DNA of 64,000 bases from Sabulicella glaciei (GTDB taxonomy: Bacteria > Pseudomonadota > Alphaproteobacteria > Acetobacterales > Acetobacteraceae). The DNA lies in the NCBI RefSeq assembly GCF_026183895.1, contig NZ_JAPFQI010000001.1:1021510-1085509 (forward strand), given 5' to 3'. The notes under the pieces are model-generated. The model searched no databases, was not told where the DNA came from, and saw nothing but the letters and a program-made list of their open reading frames with translations. Both the position numbers and the translations under genes were made by a program. Of this stretch, positions 45,060-53,452 are shown piece after piece (the stretch's first letter is position 1; each line of letters starts with the position of its first letter).

Positions 45060-46019
45060 ATGCCGCAGATCAAGCGCCTTGCCATCCTCGACGATTACCA
45101 GGACGTCACGCTCCGGCTCGGCCCCTGGGACCGGTTGTCACATGTCGAGAAGTCCGTCTTCCGGGACACGCTGGCTGACCAGGACGCGCTGGTGGAAAGA
45201 CTGCGCCCCTTCGACGCCATCCTGGCGATGCGCGAGCGCACCCCCTTTCCCGCCGCGCTGATCGAAAGACTGCCCAACCTGCGCCTGCTGATCACCACCG
45301 GGGAGCGCAACCGCGGCATCGACGTCGCTGCCTGCGCCGCGCGGGGCGTCACCTTCTCGGGCACGCCCAGCTTCGGCGCGCCGACCGTGGATCTCACCTG
45401 GGGACTCATCCTTGCCCTGGCCCGCCGCATCCCGGAGCAGGAAGCCGCGATGCGCGCCGGGCGCTGGCAGACGGCCATCGGAACGGGCTTGGAAGGTAAG
45501 ACGCTGGGCCTGCTCGGCTTCGGCAAGCTGGGACGGCGCGTGGCCGCTGTCGGCAAGGCCCTGGGCATGGAGTGCATCGCCTGGAGCCAGAACCTGACCG
45601 AGGAGGCGGCCGCTCAAGGCGGCGCGCGGCGCGTGGAGAAGGAGGCGCTGTTCCGCGAGGCCGACGTCCTGACGATCCACTACATCCTGTCCGAGCGTTC
45701 GCGCGGCCTGGTCGGCGCGGCGGAGCTGGCGACGATGAAGCCCTCCGCCCTGCTGGTGAACACCTCGCGCGGACCGATCGTGGACCAGGACGCCCTGATC
45801 GCCGCGCTGCGCGAGGGCCGCCTCGCGGGCGCAGGCATCGACGTCTACGATGTCGAGCCTGTCACGGCGGACCATCCCTTGCTGTCCGCCCCGAACACCG
45901 TGCTGACCCCGCATCTCGGCTACTGCACGGAGGAGAATTATCGCGTCTATTTCGAGGGCGCAGTGAAGGCCATCGAGGCCTTTGAGAAGGGCCAGCCCAT
46001 CCGCGTCATCACAGGCTGA
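45060..46019 (+). CDS. D-2-hydroxyacid dehydrogenase family protein
   Basis: 319 residues. The NAD motif GFGKLGRR is at 153-160 (TLGLLGFGKLG). The catalytic set is Arg237 (NTSRGPIVDQDAL), Glu266 (DVYDVEPVTADHPL) and His285 (VLTPHLGYCTEENY). The N-terminal DDYQDV opening is common in a subgroup related to D-3-phosphoglycerate dehydrogenase but without its regulatory domain. The ATG at 45060 has GGGAGGG seven bases upstream; the long open frame before it is antisense to minC/minD. It reduces a 2-keto acid or oxidises its D-hydroxy acid; the substrate is unknown and no operon partner is obvious. Confidence 0.92.
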   Translation: MPQIKRLAILDDYQDVTLRLGPWDRLSHVEKSVFRDTLADQDALVERLRPFDAILAMRERTPFPAALIERLPNLRLLITTGERNRGIDVAACAARGVTFSGTPSFGAPTVDLTWGLILALARRIPEQEAAMRAGRWQTAIGTGLEGKTLGLLGFGKLGRRVAAVGKALGMECIAWSQNLTEEAAAQGGARRVEKEALFREADVLTIHYILSERSRGLVGAAELATMKPSALLVNTSRGPIVDQDALIAALREGRLAGAGIDVYDVEPVTADHPLLSAPNTVLTPHLGYCTEENYRVYFEGAVKAIEAFEKGQPIRVITG

Positions 46020-46036
46020 TTGCACACTCCCTGGGC

Positions 46037-46063
46037 AGCCCTGCATTGAATCGATGCAGGGCT
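46037..46063 (+). terminator. ten-pair hairpin after the dehydrogenase
   Basis: Perfect stem AGCCCTGCAT (46037-46046), loop TGAATCG, ATGCAGGGCT (46054-46063), beginning 18 bases after the stop. The bases after it are CGCACGG, so there is no T-run. It is probably the terminator of the dehydrogenase transcript, but could also be an operator for the importer operon that follows. Confidence 0.5.
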
Positions 46064-46126
46064 CGCACGGGGCGGCGCAAAAACCGGCAATGCGGCGTTG
46101 CCGTGCCCCACCCCATGGCGGCATCA

Positions 46127-46143
46127 CCCTCTCACCGAGAGGG
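46127..46143 (+). promoter_or_regulatory. hairpin that masks the ribosome site of the NitT/TauT binding-protein gene
   Basis: CCCTCTC (46127-46133), loop ACC, GAGAGGG (46137-46143). The right arm contains most of the Shine-Dalgarno run GAGAGGGAG (46137-46145) that serves the ATG at 46154. Folding would hide it, a common layout for translational control. Another stem (CGGCAA/TTGCCG, 46085-46103) stands upstream. Confidence 0.4.
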
Positions 46144-46153
46144 AGATCGCGCC

Positions 46154-47104
46154 ATGAGCCTCGTCCGCCGCCAGTTGCTTGCCACCACCATCGGGGTGCT
46201 CGCGGCGCCCGCCCTCGTCGCCGCACAGGGCACGCGCGTCCGGATGGGGGCACTGCGCCTGATCCACTCCATCACCCCCTTCTTCTATGAGCGCTTCATG
46301 CCCGAGGGCATGACTGTCGAGGTGATCCCCTTCGAGAGCCCGACCGAGGGCAAGAATGCCGTCGTCACCCGCTCCGTGGATTTCGGCGCCTTCGGCATTG
46401 CCGCCGGCATCCTGGGTTCCGCCGCGCGCGAGCCGGTGGTTGTCATCGGCTCTTGCTGCGACAAGGGGATGGCGGTGGTGGCCCGCAAGGATGGGCCGAT
46501 CAACACGCTGACGGATCTGCGCGGCCGCCGCGTCGGCATCTGGCCCGGCTCGACGCAGGAAGTCTTCATCCGCGAGCGGCTGCGGATGGAGGGAATGACC
46601 ATCCGCGACATCCAGAGCATCCGCGTCTCCTTCAGCGAGATGCACGCCGCCCTCGCCCGCGGCGACATCGACGCCTATGTGGGCGCCGAGCCCGGCCCGG
46701 GCATCAGCGTCACCTCCGGCATCGGCAAGATCGTGGAGTTCCCCTACTCCACGGCGATGGGCACGCTGAACATGATCTTCGCGGCCCATCACGAGACGAC
46801 GCAGCGCAACCCGCAGCTTTGCGCCGCCATGATGCGCGTCCATCGCCGCGCCAGCGAGTACGCAACCCTCAATCGTGCCGCCGCGATCGAGATGGCGGTG
46901 CAGCGCCTGGGCATGAACCGCGCCGCGCTGGAGGTTTCCATCGAGAATGTCGAGCTTAACTGGCGCATGACCCCGGCGATGATCGAGCGTTCGCGCACCT
47001 ACGCGCAGCACATGCAGGAGCTGCAGCAGATCCGCCAGCAGCCAGATTTCAACGTGTTCTTCAACACGCGCTTCTCCGACGACGAAGCACGGGCCGCGGC
47101 CTGA
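46154..47104 (+). CDS. ABC transporter substrate-binding protein, NitT/TauT (SsuA/THI5-like) family
   Basis: 316 residues with signal MSLVRRQLLATTIGVLAAPALVAAQ (Tat-like RR). The mature protein reads VRMGALRLIHSITPFFYERFMPEGMTVEVIPFESPTEGKNAVVTRSVDFGAFGIAAGIL, then DLRGRRVGIWPGSTQEVFIRERL and ALARGDIDAYVGAEPGPG. This is the fold of nitrate, taurine, pyrimidine and aromatic-sulfonate receptors. It opens an operon of permease, ATPase, deacetylase-fold enzyme, hydrolase and allophanate hydrolase, which points to a nitrogenous ligand of the ureide or heterocycle type. The ligand is inference. Confidence 0.9.
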   Translation: MSLVRRQLLATTIGVLAAPALVAAQGTRVRMGALRLIHSITPFFYERFMPEGMTVEVIPFESPTEGKNAVVTRSVDFGAFGIAAGILGSAAREPVVVIGSCCDKGMAVVARKDGPINTLTDLRGRRVGIWPGSTQEVFIRERLRMEGMTIRDIQSIRVSFSEMHAALARGDIDAYVGAEPGPGISVTSGIGKIVEFPYSTAMGTLNMIFAAHHETTQRNPQLCAAMMRVHRRASEYATLNRAAAIEMAVQRLGMNRAALEVSIENVELNWRMTPAMIERSRTYAQHMQELQQIRQQPDFNVFFNTRFSDDEARAAA

Positions 47105-47106
47105 CC

Positions 47107-47889
47107 ATGCCGGTGCGCGGACGAGCGCTCGGCCTTGCCCTGGCCGCGCCGTTGATCTTCCTGGCCTTCTGGCACCTTTCGACGGCGGGCCGTTCCTTCA
47201 GCCTGATCCCGCCGCCGCTGGAGGTCGGGCGTCAGCTGTGGGACCTCGCCTTCGGCGGGGTGTGGGACGACCTGTACTCGGCGACGCTGCCCGAGCACGC
47301 GCTGGCGAGCGTGGGGCGCGTCTATGGCGGGTTCCTGCTCGCCGCCGCGCTGGCACTGCCGCTAGGGATGCTGATCGGGCGCGTGGCGCTGGTGCGCTCC
47401 CTGCTCGACCCCACGCTGCAGTTGCTGCGCCCCATCCCGGTCACGGCCTGGCTGCCGCTGGCGATGATCGTGTTCGGCATCGGGCCGCGCTCGGCATTCT
47501 TCCTGGTGTTCCTGGGTGCCTTCTACCCGATCCTGGTCAACACGATCTTCGGCGTCCGCAGCGTGGATGGGCGGCTCTTCGAGGCCGCTGCCATGCTCGG
47601 CGTCTCCCCCTCCGCCGTGTTCTGGAAGGTGGTGCTGCCCGCCGCCCTGCCCTCCATCTTCACCGGGCTTCGCCTCGGACTGGGCTTCGCCTGGGTGGTG
47701 ATCGTGGTCGGCGAGATGACCGGCGTGCAGACAGGCCTCGGCGCCATCATCATGGAGGCGCGGCAGCTGTCGCGCACTGAGATCGTCATCAGCGGGATGG
47801 TGGTGATCGGGCTGCTCGGCTTCCTGTCCGATGCACTCGTGCAGGCGCTCGGCCGCCGCCTCCTGCGCTGGAGTCCGCAACATGGCTGA
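47107..47889 (+). CDS. ABC transporter permease, NitT/TauT family
   Basis: 260 residues with about six membrane segments. The coupling EAA-like loop reads EAAAMLGVSPSAVFWKVVLPAALPSIFTGLRLGLGFAWVVIVVGEMTG, characteristic of the SsuC/NrtB group. ASVGRVYGGFLLAAALALPLGMLIGR and LRPIPVTAWLPLAMIVFGIGPRSAFF are the other family blocks. It starts two bases after the binding-protein stop and overlaps the ATPase by eight bases. Confidence 0.93.
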   Translation: MPVRGRALGLALAAPLIFLAFWHLSTAGRSFSLIPPPLEVGRQLWDLAFGGVWDDLYSATLPEHALASVGRVYGGFLLAAALALPLGMLIGRVALVRSLLDPTLQLLRPIPVTAWLPLAMIVFGIGPRSAFFLVFLGAFYPILVNTIFGVRSVDGRLFEAAAMLGVSPSAVFWKVVLPAALPSIFTGLRLGLGFAWVVIVVGEMTGVQTGLGAIIMEARQLSRTEIVISGMVVIGLLGFLSDALVQALGRRLLRWSPQHG

Positions 47890-48661
47890 CGGCATGATCA
47901 CCAGCGCCGCGCTGAACATCCTCGACATCACCGGGGTCACCAAGCGCTTCTCCTTCAACGGCGAACCCATCGTGGCGCTGGAGGGGGCGAACCTGACCGT
48001 TCGCAAGGGCGAGTTCGTCTGCCTGATCGGCCCCTCGGGCTGCGGCAAATCTACGCTGCTGCGGATGATCGCGGGGTTCGAGACGCCTTCGGAGGGCAGG
48101 CTTTCGATGTGGGGCGCGCCCGTTTCCGTCCCGGGGCCGGATCGTGGCATGGTGTTCCAGGATTACGGGCTGTTCCCCTGGTTGTCTGTCGCCCGCAATG
48201 TAGGCTTCGGCCCCGCCGCGCGCGGCCGCCCGCGCGCCGAGGTGGAGGCTACCACCAAGCGCTTCGTGGACATGGTGGGGCTGACGCGCTTCGCCGATGC
48301 CTATCCGCACCAGCTTTCCGGCGGCATGAAGCAGCGCGTCGCCATCGCCCGCGTCCTCGCCAACGAGGCGGAGGTGGTGCTGATGGACGAGCCCTTCGGC
48401 GCGCTGGACGCCATGACGCGCGAGAACCTCCAGCGCGAGTTGCTGGAAATCTGGGAGCGGACGCGCCTGACCGTGCTCTTCGTCACCCATGCGATCGAGG
48501 AGGCGATCCTCCTTGCCGACCGGATCGTGGTGATGTCGCCGGGACCGGGCCGGATCGTGGCGGATGAGCGGGTTTCGCTGCCGCGCCCGCGCGACCCGAC
48601 CGACCCCGAGTTCAATGCGCTGCGCCGCCGCTTCTCGGCGCTGCTGGGAAGCCATCACTAG
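47882..48661 (+). CDS. ABC transporter ATP-binding protein, NitT/TauT family
   Basis: 259 residues. Walker A is GPSGCGKST (50-58), Q-loop MVFQDYGLFPWLSVARNVGFG, signature QLSGGMKQRVAIARVLAN, Walker B VVLMDEPFGALDAMTRENLQ and switch FVTHAIEEAILLADRIVVMS. These match SsuB/TauB ATPases closely. It completes the importer. The next gene starts one base after its stop. Confidence 0.95.
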   Translation: MADGMITSAALNILDITGVTKRFSFNGEPIVALEGANLTVRKGEFVCLIGPSGCGKSTLLRMIAGFETPSEGRLSMWGAPVSVPGPDRGMVFQDYGLFPWLSVARNVGFGPAARGRPRAEVEATTKRFVDMVGLTRFADAYPHQLSGGMKQRVAIARVLANEAEVVLMDEPFGALDAMTRENLQRELLEIWERTRLTVLFVTHAIEEAILLADRIVVMSPGPGRIVADERVSLPRPRDPTDPEFNALRRRFSALLGSHH

Positions 48662-48662
48662 C

Positions 48663-49529
48663 ATGCGCCCCGAAGCACGGCTGGATTACGCCGCGCCGCG
48701 CGACCGCGCGCCACGGACCGGGCCGGGAGGAGCCCGCGTCCTGGTCTTCCTTGTCGTCAACGTGGAGGAGTGGGGCATCGACCGCCCTATGCCGCGCCAG
48801 GTCCTCAGCGCCCCCACCGGTGCGTCCGTCCTGCCCGACATCGCCAACTGGGCCTGGCACGAGTACGGCATGCGGGTGGGGTTCTGGCGCATCCTGCGCG
48901 CCTGCGAAGCCCTGGGCATCCGCCCCACCCTCTCGATCAACGGCCGCGTCTGCGAGGCCTATCCCCGCGTCGCAGCTGCGGCGCATGCGGCCGGATGGGA
49001 GTTCATGGGGCACGGCTTCCGGCAGGTGCCGACGCATCTGGTGGAGGACCAGGGCGCCATGGTCCGCGACACGGTCGCCGCCATTGCCCGCGTGACCGGC
49101 GCGCCGCCCGTCGGGTGGCTGGGGCCAGGACTGACCCAGACCCTGGAAACGACGGACATCCTGGCCGCGCACGGCATCCGCTACTGCGCTGACTGGGTGG
49201 TGGACGACGTGCCGGTGGCCATCCGGACGGTCCATGGCCCGATCTGGTCAATGCCCTACAGCGTCGAGCTGAACGACATCCCGTTGATCATGATCCAGCA
49301 CCACAGGGCGGAGGAGTTGCAGGAGCGCAGCCTCGCCCAGCTGGACCGGCTGCTGGAGGAGGCGGAGGAGGAGGGCTGCAAGGTGATGGGCTTGGCCGCA
49401 CATCCCTACATCTCGGGCGTGCCGCACCGGATCGGCGTGCTGGAACGGACGCTGGAAAAGATTGCCGCGCGGCCGGGCGTGGTGTTCGCTCAGGGTCGGG
49501 CGATCCTGGAATGGTGGGAAGCGGCATGA
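48663..49529 (+). CDS. polysaccharide-deacetylase-fold hydrolase, PuuE (uric-acid/allantoinase)-like
   Basis: 288 residues of the carbohydrate-esterase-4/NodB fold. Visible are VFLVVNVEEWGIDRP, NWAWHEYGMRVGFWRILRACEALGIRPTLSINGRVCEAYPRVAAAAHAAGWEFMGHGF, GWLGPGLTQTLETTDILAAHGIRYCADWVVDDVP and LAAHPYISGVPHRIGVLERTL. The CADWVVDDVP segment is typical of the PuuE-type group that opens ring amides such as allantoin, rather than acetyl-glycan deacetylases. With allophanate hydrolase two genes on, ring opening of an imported N-heterocycle is a reasonable proposal. The usual Asp-His-His metal set is only partly readable. Confidence 0.82.
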   Translation: MRPEARLDYAAPRDRAPRTGPGGARVLVFLVVNVEEWGIDRPMPRQVLSAPTGASVLPDIANWAWHEYGMRVGFWRILRACEALGIRPTLSINGRVCEAYPRVAAAAHAAGWEFMGHGFRQVPTHLVEDQGAMVRDTVAAIARVTGAPPVGWLGPGLTQTLETTDILAAHGIRYCADWVVDDVPVAIRTVHGPIWSMPYSVELNDIPLIMIQHHRAEELQERSLAQLDRLLEEAEEEGCKVMGLAAHPYISGVPHRIGVLERTLEKIAARPGVVFAQGRAILEWWEAA

Positions 49530-50347
49530 TCTGCGACTGGGCGAAGATGACGCGGCGCGACCGCGACGCGGCGTACAACAACACCGGGGCCGTGCCGGAC
49601 AGCGCCACGCTGATCGACGAGCGCGCCACCGCCTCCGCGGCCTTCCGCCTGAAGGGCGTCCATGCCCTGAACCTCGCCTATGGCGAGACCGAGCGCGAGC
49701 AGTGGGACATCTATCGCGGCCCCGATCCCGCGGCGCCGACGCTCGCCTTCATCCATGGCGGCTACTGGCAGCGCAACCGGCGCGAGGATTTCGCCATCCT
49801 GGCGCAGGGGGCGCTTTCGATGGGGTGGAACGTCGCCATGTGCGGCTACTCCCTCGCGCCCGATGCGACGATGGAGCGCATCTGCTGGCAGATCCACGCC
49901 GCGCTGGACTGGCTGGCGGCGAATGGCGAGGCGCATGGGGCGGGCGGGCCGATCCTTCTGTCCGGCTGGTCGGCCGGCGGACATCTCGCCGCGCTGGGGG
50001 CGGAGCATCCGGCGGTGGCAGCGGCCTTGTGCATCTCGGGCATCTACGAGTTGGGGCCGATCCGCGACACCTACCTGAACACGGCGCTGAGGCTGACCGA
50101 CGAGGAGATCACGGAATTGTCGCCCCTGCGCCGCCCCGTGGTGCCCAAGCCGATCGCCGTGGCCTATGGCGCGGCGGAGCTGCCGGCCCTGTGCCAGCAT
50201 TCCCGCCACTTCCACGGCTACCGTGCCGAGGCGCAGGCCCCAGGCCCCCTCCTGCCCATCGCCGGGGCGGACCATTTCCGCGTGCTGGAGGCGCTGCGGC
50301 AGCCCGGCGGCGCCCTTCTGCGCGCCGCCGCCGAGTTGCTGCGTTGA
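49526..50347 (+). CDS. alpha/beta hydrolase, kynurenine-formamidase-like
   Basis: 273 residues. The oxyanion motif HGGYWQRN is at 77-84 and the nucleophile elbow GWSAGGHL at 147-154 (Ser149). ELSPLRRP follows and the catalytic His is in AGADHFRVLEAL. HGGYW is characteristic of arylformamidase-like and carboxylesterase-like hydrolases. The opening DWAKMTRRDRDAAYNNTGAVPDS is also typical of that group. ATG 49526 overlaps the upstream stop (ATGA); an earlier in-frame ATG is at 49511. In this operon it may hydrolyse an N-formyl or N-carbamoyl intermediate, which is inference. Confidence 0.88.
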   Translation: MICDWAKMTRRDRDAAYNNTGAVPDSATLIDERATASAAFRLKGVHALNLAYGETEREQWDIYRGPDPAAPTLAFIHGGYWQRNRREDFAILAQGALSMGWNVAMCGYSLAPDATMERICWQIHAALDWLAANGEAHGAGGPILLSGWSAGGHLAALGAEHPAVAAALCISGIYELGPIRDTYLNTALRLTDEEITELSPLRRPVVPKPIAVAYGAAELPALCQHSRHFHGYRAEAQAPGPLLPIAGADHFRVLEALRQPGGALLRAAAELLR

Positions 50348-52032
50348 CGACCATCGCGCAGATCCGCGCCCGCATCGCCGCCGGTGCGACGCCGCGCGAC
50401 ATCGCGCGGGAGGCGTTGGCACGCATTGTTGCCTGGGACGATCCGGCCCTCTTCATCACCCTGCGCGACGAAGCTGCGCTCCTGGAGGAAGCTGGCCGCC
50501 TTCCCCCTGGCCCACTGCACGGCGTCCCTTTCGTGGTGAAGGACAACATCGACGTCGCGGGACTTCCGACCACCGCCGCCTGCCCGGACTTCGCCTATGT
50601 GGCGGGTGCGGACGCCCCGGCCGTGGCGCGGCTGCGCGCGGCCGGGGCGCTGATGCTGGGCAAGGTCAACCTGGACCAGTTCGCCACCGGCCTGAATGGC
50701 ACGCGCTCGCCCCATGGCACGCCGCGCAACGCGCGCGACGCTGCGCTGGTCCCCGGCGGTTCATCCTCGGGCTCGGCCAGCGCGGTTGCGGCGGGGATCG
50801 TCGCCTTCTCGCTGGGCACGGACACGGCCGGGTCGGGACGGGTGCCGGCCATGGCGCAGGGGATCGTGGGCCTGAAGCCCTCGCTCGGCCTCGTGCCGAC
50901 ACGCGGCGTGGTGCCGGCCTGCCGCTCTCTCGACTGCGTCTCGGTCTTCGCGCACTCGGTCGCGGAGGCAGCCGCCGTGCTGGAAGTGATCGCCGGGCCG
51001 GATGGCGAGGACCCGTATTCCCGCCAGTTTCCCGCCTCCTGGCGCGCTGCCGTCCCCTGCCCGCTGCGCTTCCGCCTGGCCGTGCCACTGGCAGCGCACC
51101 TTGAGTTCGACGAGGGCGCGGAGGAATTCGCCGCCGTGCTCGCCCGCGCGGAGGCGATGGGTGCGGAAATCGTGTGCGTGGACATTTCGCCCTTCCTCGC
51201 CATCGCGCGCCGCCTCTACGACGGCGCCTGGGTCGCCGAGCGCACGGCCGCGCTGCGGGAATGGGTGACCGAGCGCCCCGCCTCGCTGCACCCGGTGACG
51301 CGCACCATCCTCGAGGGCGGTCTCCATCGCCTGGCTGTGGACGCCTTCGACGATGTCCACGCCGCGGCGGAGGCACGGCTGCTCGCGCAGCGGCTCTTCG
51401 CAGGGTCCGACGCGCTGCTGCTGCCCACCGCGCCCGGCATCCCGACCGTCGCGGCGATGCTGGCGGACCCGGTCGGGGCCAATTCGCGCCTCGGCACCTA
51501 CACGAACTTCGTGAATCTCTGCGACCTGTCGGCCGTCGCCATCCCGGCCGGGGCGGGTGTCACCCTGGTCGGCCCCGCATTCGCCGAGGCGCGGATCTGT
51601 GGCATCGCCGCCGGCCTGCTGGGCGAGCCCTTGCCCGCGTCGCAGATCGAGCCGGGCGAGGCGGCGCTGCTGTGCATCGGCGCGCACATGTCCGGCCTGC
51701 CGCTGAATGGGCAGGTGACGGCGCTGGGCGGCCGCTTCTTGCGGGAGGCACGCACGGCGCCGGAATACCGCCTCTTCGACCTCGGCACCCGGCCTGGCAT
51801 GCTGCGGGACCCAGGCGGTGCCGCCATCGCGGGCGAGGTCTGGGTGTTGCCGCAGGCGGCGATCGGTCCCCTGCTCGCCGCGGTCCCGCCGCCGCTCGGC
51901 TTCGGATCGGTGCGGCTGGAGGACGGCTCGGCCGTGCTTGGTTTCCTGGCCGAGGCGGAGGGGGTGCGCGGCGCGCCGGAGATTACGTCGCTCGGCGGGT
52001 GGCGCGCCTTTCAGGCCCGGCGCGCCGCCTGA
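50344..52032 (+). CDS. atzF: allophanate hydrolase AtzF-type
   Basis: 562 residues. The amidase-signature domain (about 1-440) has catalytic Lys66 (VPFVVKDNIDVAG), the cis-Ser region PGGSSSGSASAVAAG (Ser140/141) and nucleophile Ser164 (GTDTAGSGRVPA). A C-terminal domain of about 120 residues (LLCIGAHMSGLPLNGQVTALGGRFLREARTAPEYRLFDLG, VWVLPQAAIGPLLAAVPPPLGFGSV) is the decarboxylating-hydrolase appendage particular to allophanate hydrolases. Allophanate goes to two ammonia and two CO2. The start is TTG 50344, overlapping the previous stop (TTGA). There is no urea carboxylase or biuret hydrolase gene in view, so allophanate probably comes from a ureide pathway. Confidence 0.93.
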   Translation: MTTIAQIRARIAAGATPRDIAREALARIVAWDDPALFITLRDEAALLEEAGRLPPGPLHGVPFVVKDNIDVAGLPTTAACPDFAYVAGADAPAVARLRAAGALMLGKVNLDQFATGLNGTRSPHGTPRNARDAALVPGGSSSGSASAVAAGIVAFSLGTDTAGSGRVPAMAQGIVGLKPSLGLVPTRGVVPACRSLDCVSVFAHSVAEAAAVLEVIAGPDGEDPYSRQFPASWRAAVPCPLRFRLAVPLAAHLEFDEGAEEFAAVLARAEAMGAEIVCVDISPFLAIARRLYDGAWVAERTAALREWVTERPASLHPVTRTILEGGLHRLAVDAFDDVHAAAEARLLAQRLFAGSDALLLPTAPGIPTVAAMLADPVGANSRLGTYTNFVNLCDLSAVAIPAGAGVTLVGPAFAEARICGIAAGLLGEPLPASQIEPGEAALLCIGAHMSGLPLNGQVTALGGRFLREARTAPEYRLFDLGTRPGMLRDPGGAAIAGEVWVLPQAAIGPLLAAVPPPLGFGSVRLEDGSAVLGFLAEAEGVRGAPEITSLGGWRAFQARRAA

Positions 52033-52072
52033 AGCCCTTGCATCAGGGCCGGCGCTTGGCTGCACTGGCGGC

Positions 52073-53452
52073 ATGGAGACGCTCGCCGCCCTGCTCGACC
52101 AGACCGGTCTCGACCGGCGCCTCGCCTTCGGGGCGCGGCTGACTGGGGAGGACCCGGTTCTCCCCTCCTCCTTCCGCATCGGTGAGGCGGCGCAATCCAC
52201 GATCGCCGCCGTTGCCCTCGCCGCTGCGGCGATCCATGCGGCGCGGGGCGGGCCGACGCAGGGCGTTTCGTTGGAGATGCGCCACGCGGCGCTCGAGTTC
52301 CGCTCGGAACGGCACCTGCGCGAGAACGGCGCCGCCCCGCCCGATCCGTGGGACGCCATCGCGGGGGCCTATCCGACGCGGGATGGGCGTGTGGTCCGGC
52401 TGCACACCAACTTTCCCCATCACCGCGACGGCATCCTGCGCCTGCTGGGCTGCGAGGCCTCGCGCGAGGCGGTCGCGGAAGCGCTGCGCGGCCGCGACGC
52501 GATTCCCTTCGAGGAGGAGGCGACGGCAGCGGGGCTGTGCGTCGCCGCCATGCGCGACTTCGCCGAATGGGACGCGCATGGACATGGCAAGGCGCTGGCC
52601 GCGGTGCCGCTGATCGAGATCACGCGCATCGGCGACGCGCCGCCCCTGCCCCTCCCTCCCCTGGCCGCGCGCCCGCTGGAAGGGATGCGCGTGCTGGAAC
52701 TGACGCGCGTCATCGCCGGGCCGGTGGCAGGCCGTGCCCTGGCGGCGCATGGCGCGCAGGTGCTGCACGTCACCGCGCCGCACCTGCCCGCGGTGGATAC
52801 GCTGGTGAAGGACACGGGGCGCGGCAAGCGTTGCGCTGCGCTGGACCTGCGTGATGCTTCCGCGCGGGACCGGCTGCGCAGCCTCGTGCAGGGCGCGGAC
52901 GCCTTCCTGCAATCCTACCGTCCTGGCGGGCTGTCCGGGCTTGGCTTCTCCGCCCCCGCGCTCGCGGCGCTGCGGCCCGGGATCGTGGTGGCGGAGTTGT
53001 CCGCCTATGGCTGGACCGGGCCCTGGACGGGAAAGCGTGGCTTCGACAGCCTGGTGCAGACCGCGACCGGCTTCAACGTCGCCGAGGCCGAGGCGGCAGG
53101 CACCGCCCCGCCGCGCGTCCTGCCCTGCCAACCCCTCGACCACGCCTCGGGCTATCTGCTGGCGCTGGGCGTCCTGGCCGCATGGATGCGCCGCGCGCAG
53201 GAGGGCGGGTCGTGGCAGGTGCGCGTGGCGCTGGCCCGCACCGGGATGTGGCTGCGTGGGCTGGGCCAGGTGACGGACGGGTTCCGCATCCCCGATCCGC
53301 GCCAGGAGGAGATCGGCGAGCTCCTCACGGTGGAGCGGGGCGCCTGGGGCGCCATGACGCATCTGCGCCACGCGGCCCGGATGGATGCGACGCCACCGCA
53401 CTGGGCCCTGCCCGCCGCACCGCTGGGCAGCAGCCCAGCCGATTGGGCCTAG
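52073..53452 (+). CDS. CaiB/BaiF-type CoA transferase with rearranged segment order
   Basis: 459 residues. The normal N-terminal signature RPLEGMRVLELTRVIAGPVAGRALAAHGAQVLHV starts only at residue 200. It leads to GKRCAALDLRD, SYRPGGLSGLGF, LSAYGWTGPWTGKRGFDSLVQTATGF (catalytic Asp325) and DHASGYLLALGVLAAWMRR. Residues 90-190 (DPWDAIAGAYPTRDGRVVRLHTNFPHHRDGILRLLG to VPLIEITRIGDAP) look like the segment that normally follows the catalytic part. The protein therefore appears circularly permuted. The ATG at 52073 starts 41 bases after atzF. It probably belongs to the same operon; its end overlaps the convergent amidohydrolase by four bases. Confidence 0.88.
   Translation: METLAALLDQTGLDRRLAFGARLTGEDPVLPSSFRIGEAAQSTIAAVALAAAAIHAARGGPTQGVSLEMRHAALEFRSERHLRENGAAPPDPWDAIAGAYPTRDGRVVRLHTNFPHHRDGILRLLGCEASREAVAEALRGRDAIPFEEEATAAGLCVAAMRDFAEWDAHGHGKALAAVPLIEITRIGDAPPLPLPPLAARPLEGMRVLELTRVIAGPVAGRALAAHGAQVLHVTAPHLPAVDTLVKDTGRGKRCAALDLRDASARDRLRSLVQGADAFLQSYRPGGLSGLGFSAPALAALRPGIVVAELSAYGWTGPWTGKRGFDSLVQTATGFNVAEAEAAGTAPPRVLPCQPLDHASGYLLALGVLAAWMRRAQEGGSWQVRVALARTGMWLRGLGQVTDGFRIPDPRQEEIGELLTVERGAWGAMTHLRHAARMDATPPHWALPAAPLGSSPADWA

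Noticed and set aside
46085-46103. CGGCAA/TTGCCG stem upstream of the NitT/TauT operon as a separate riboswitch
   Set aside because: Only six pairs and no known aptamer consensus; kept only as part of the leader-structure observation.
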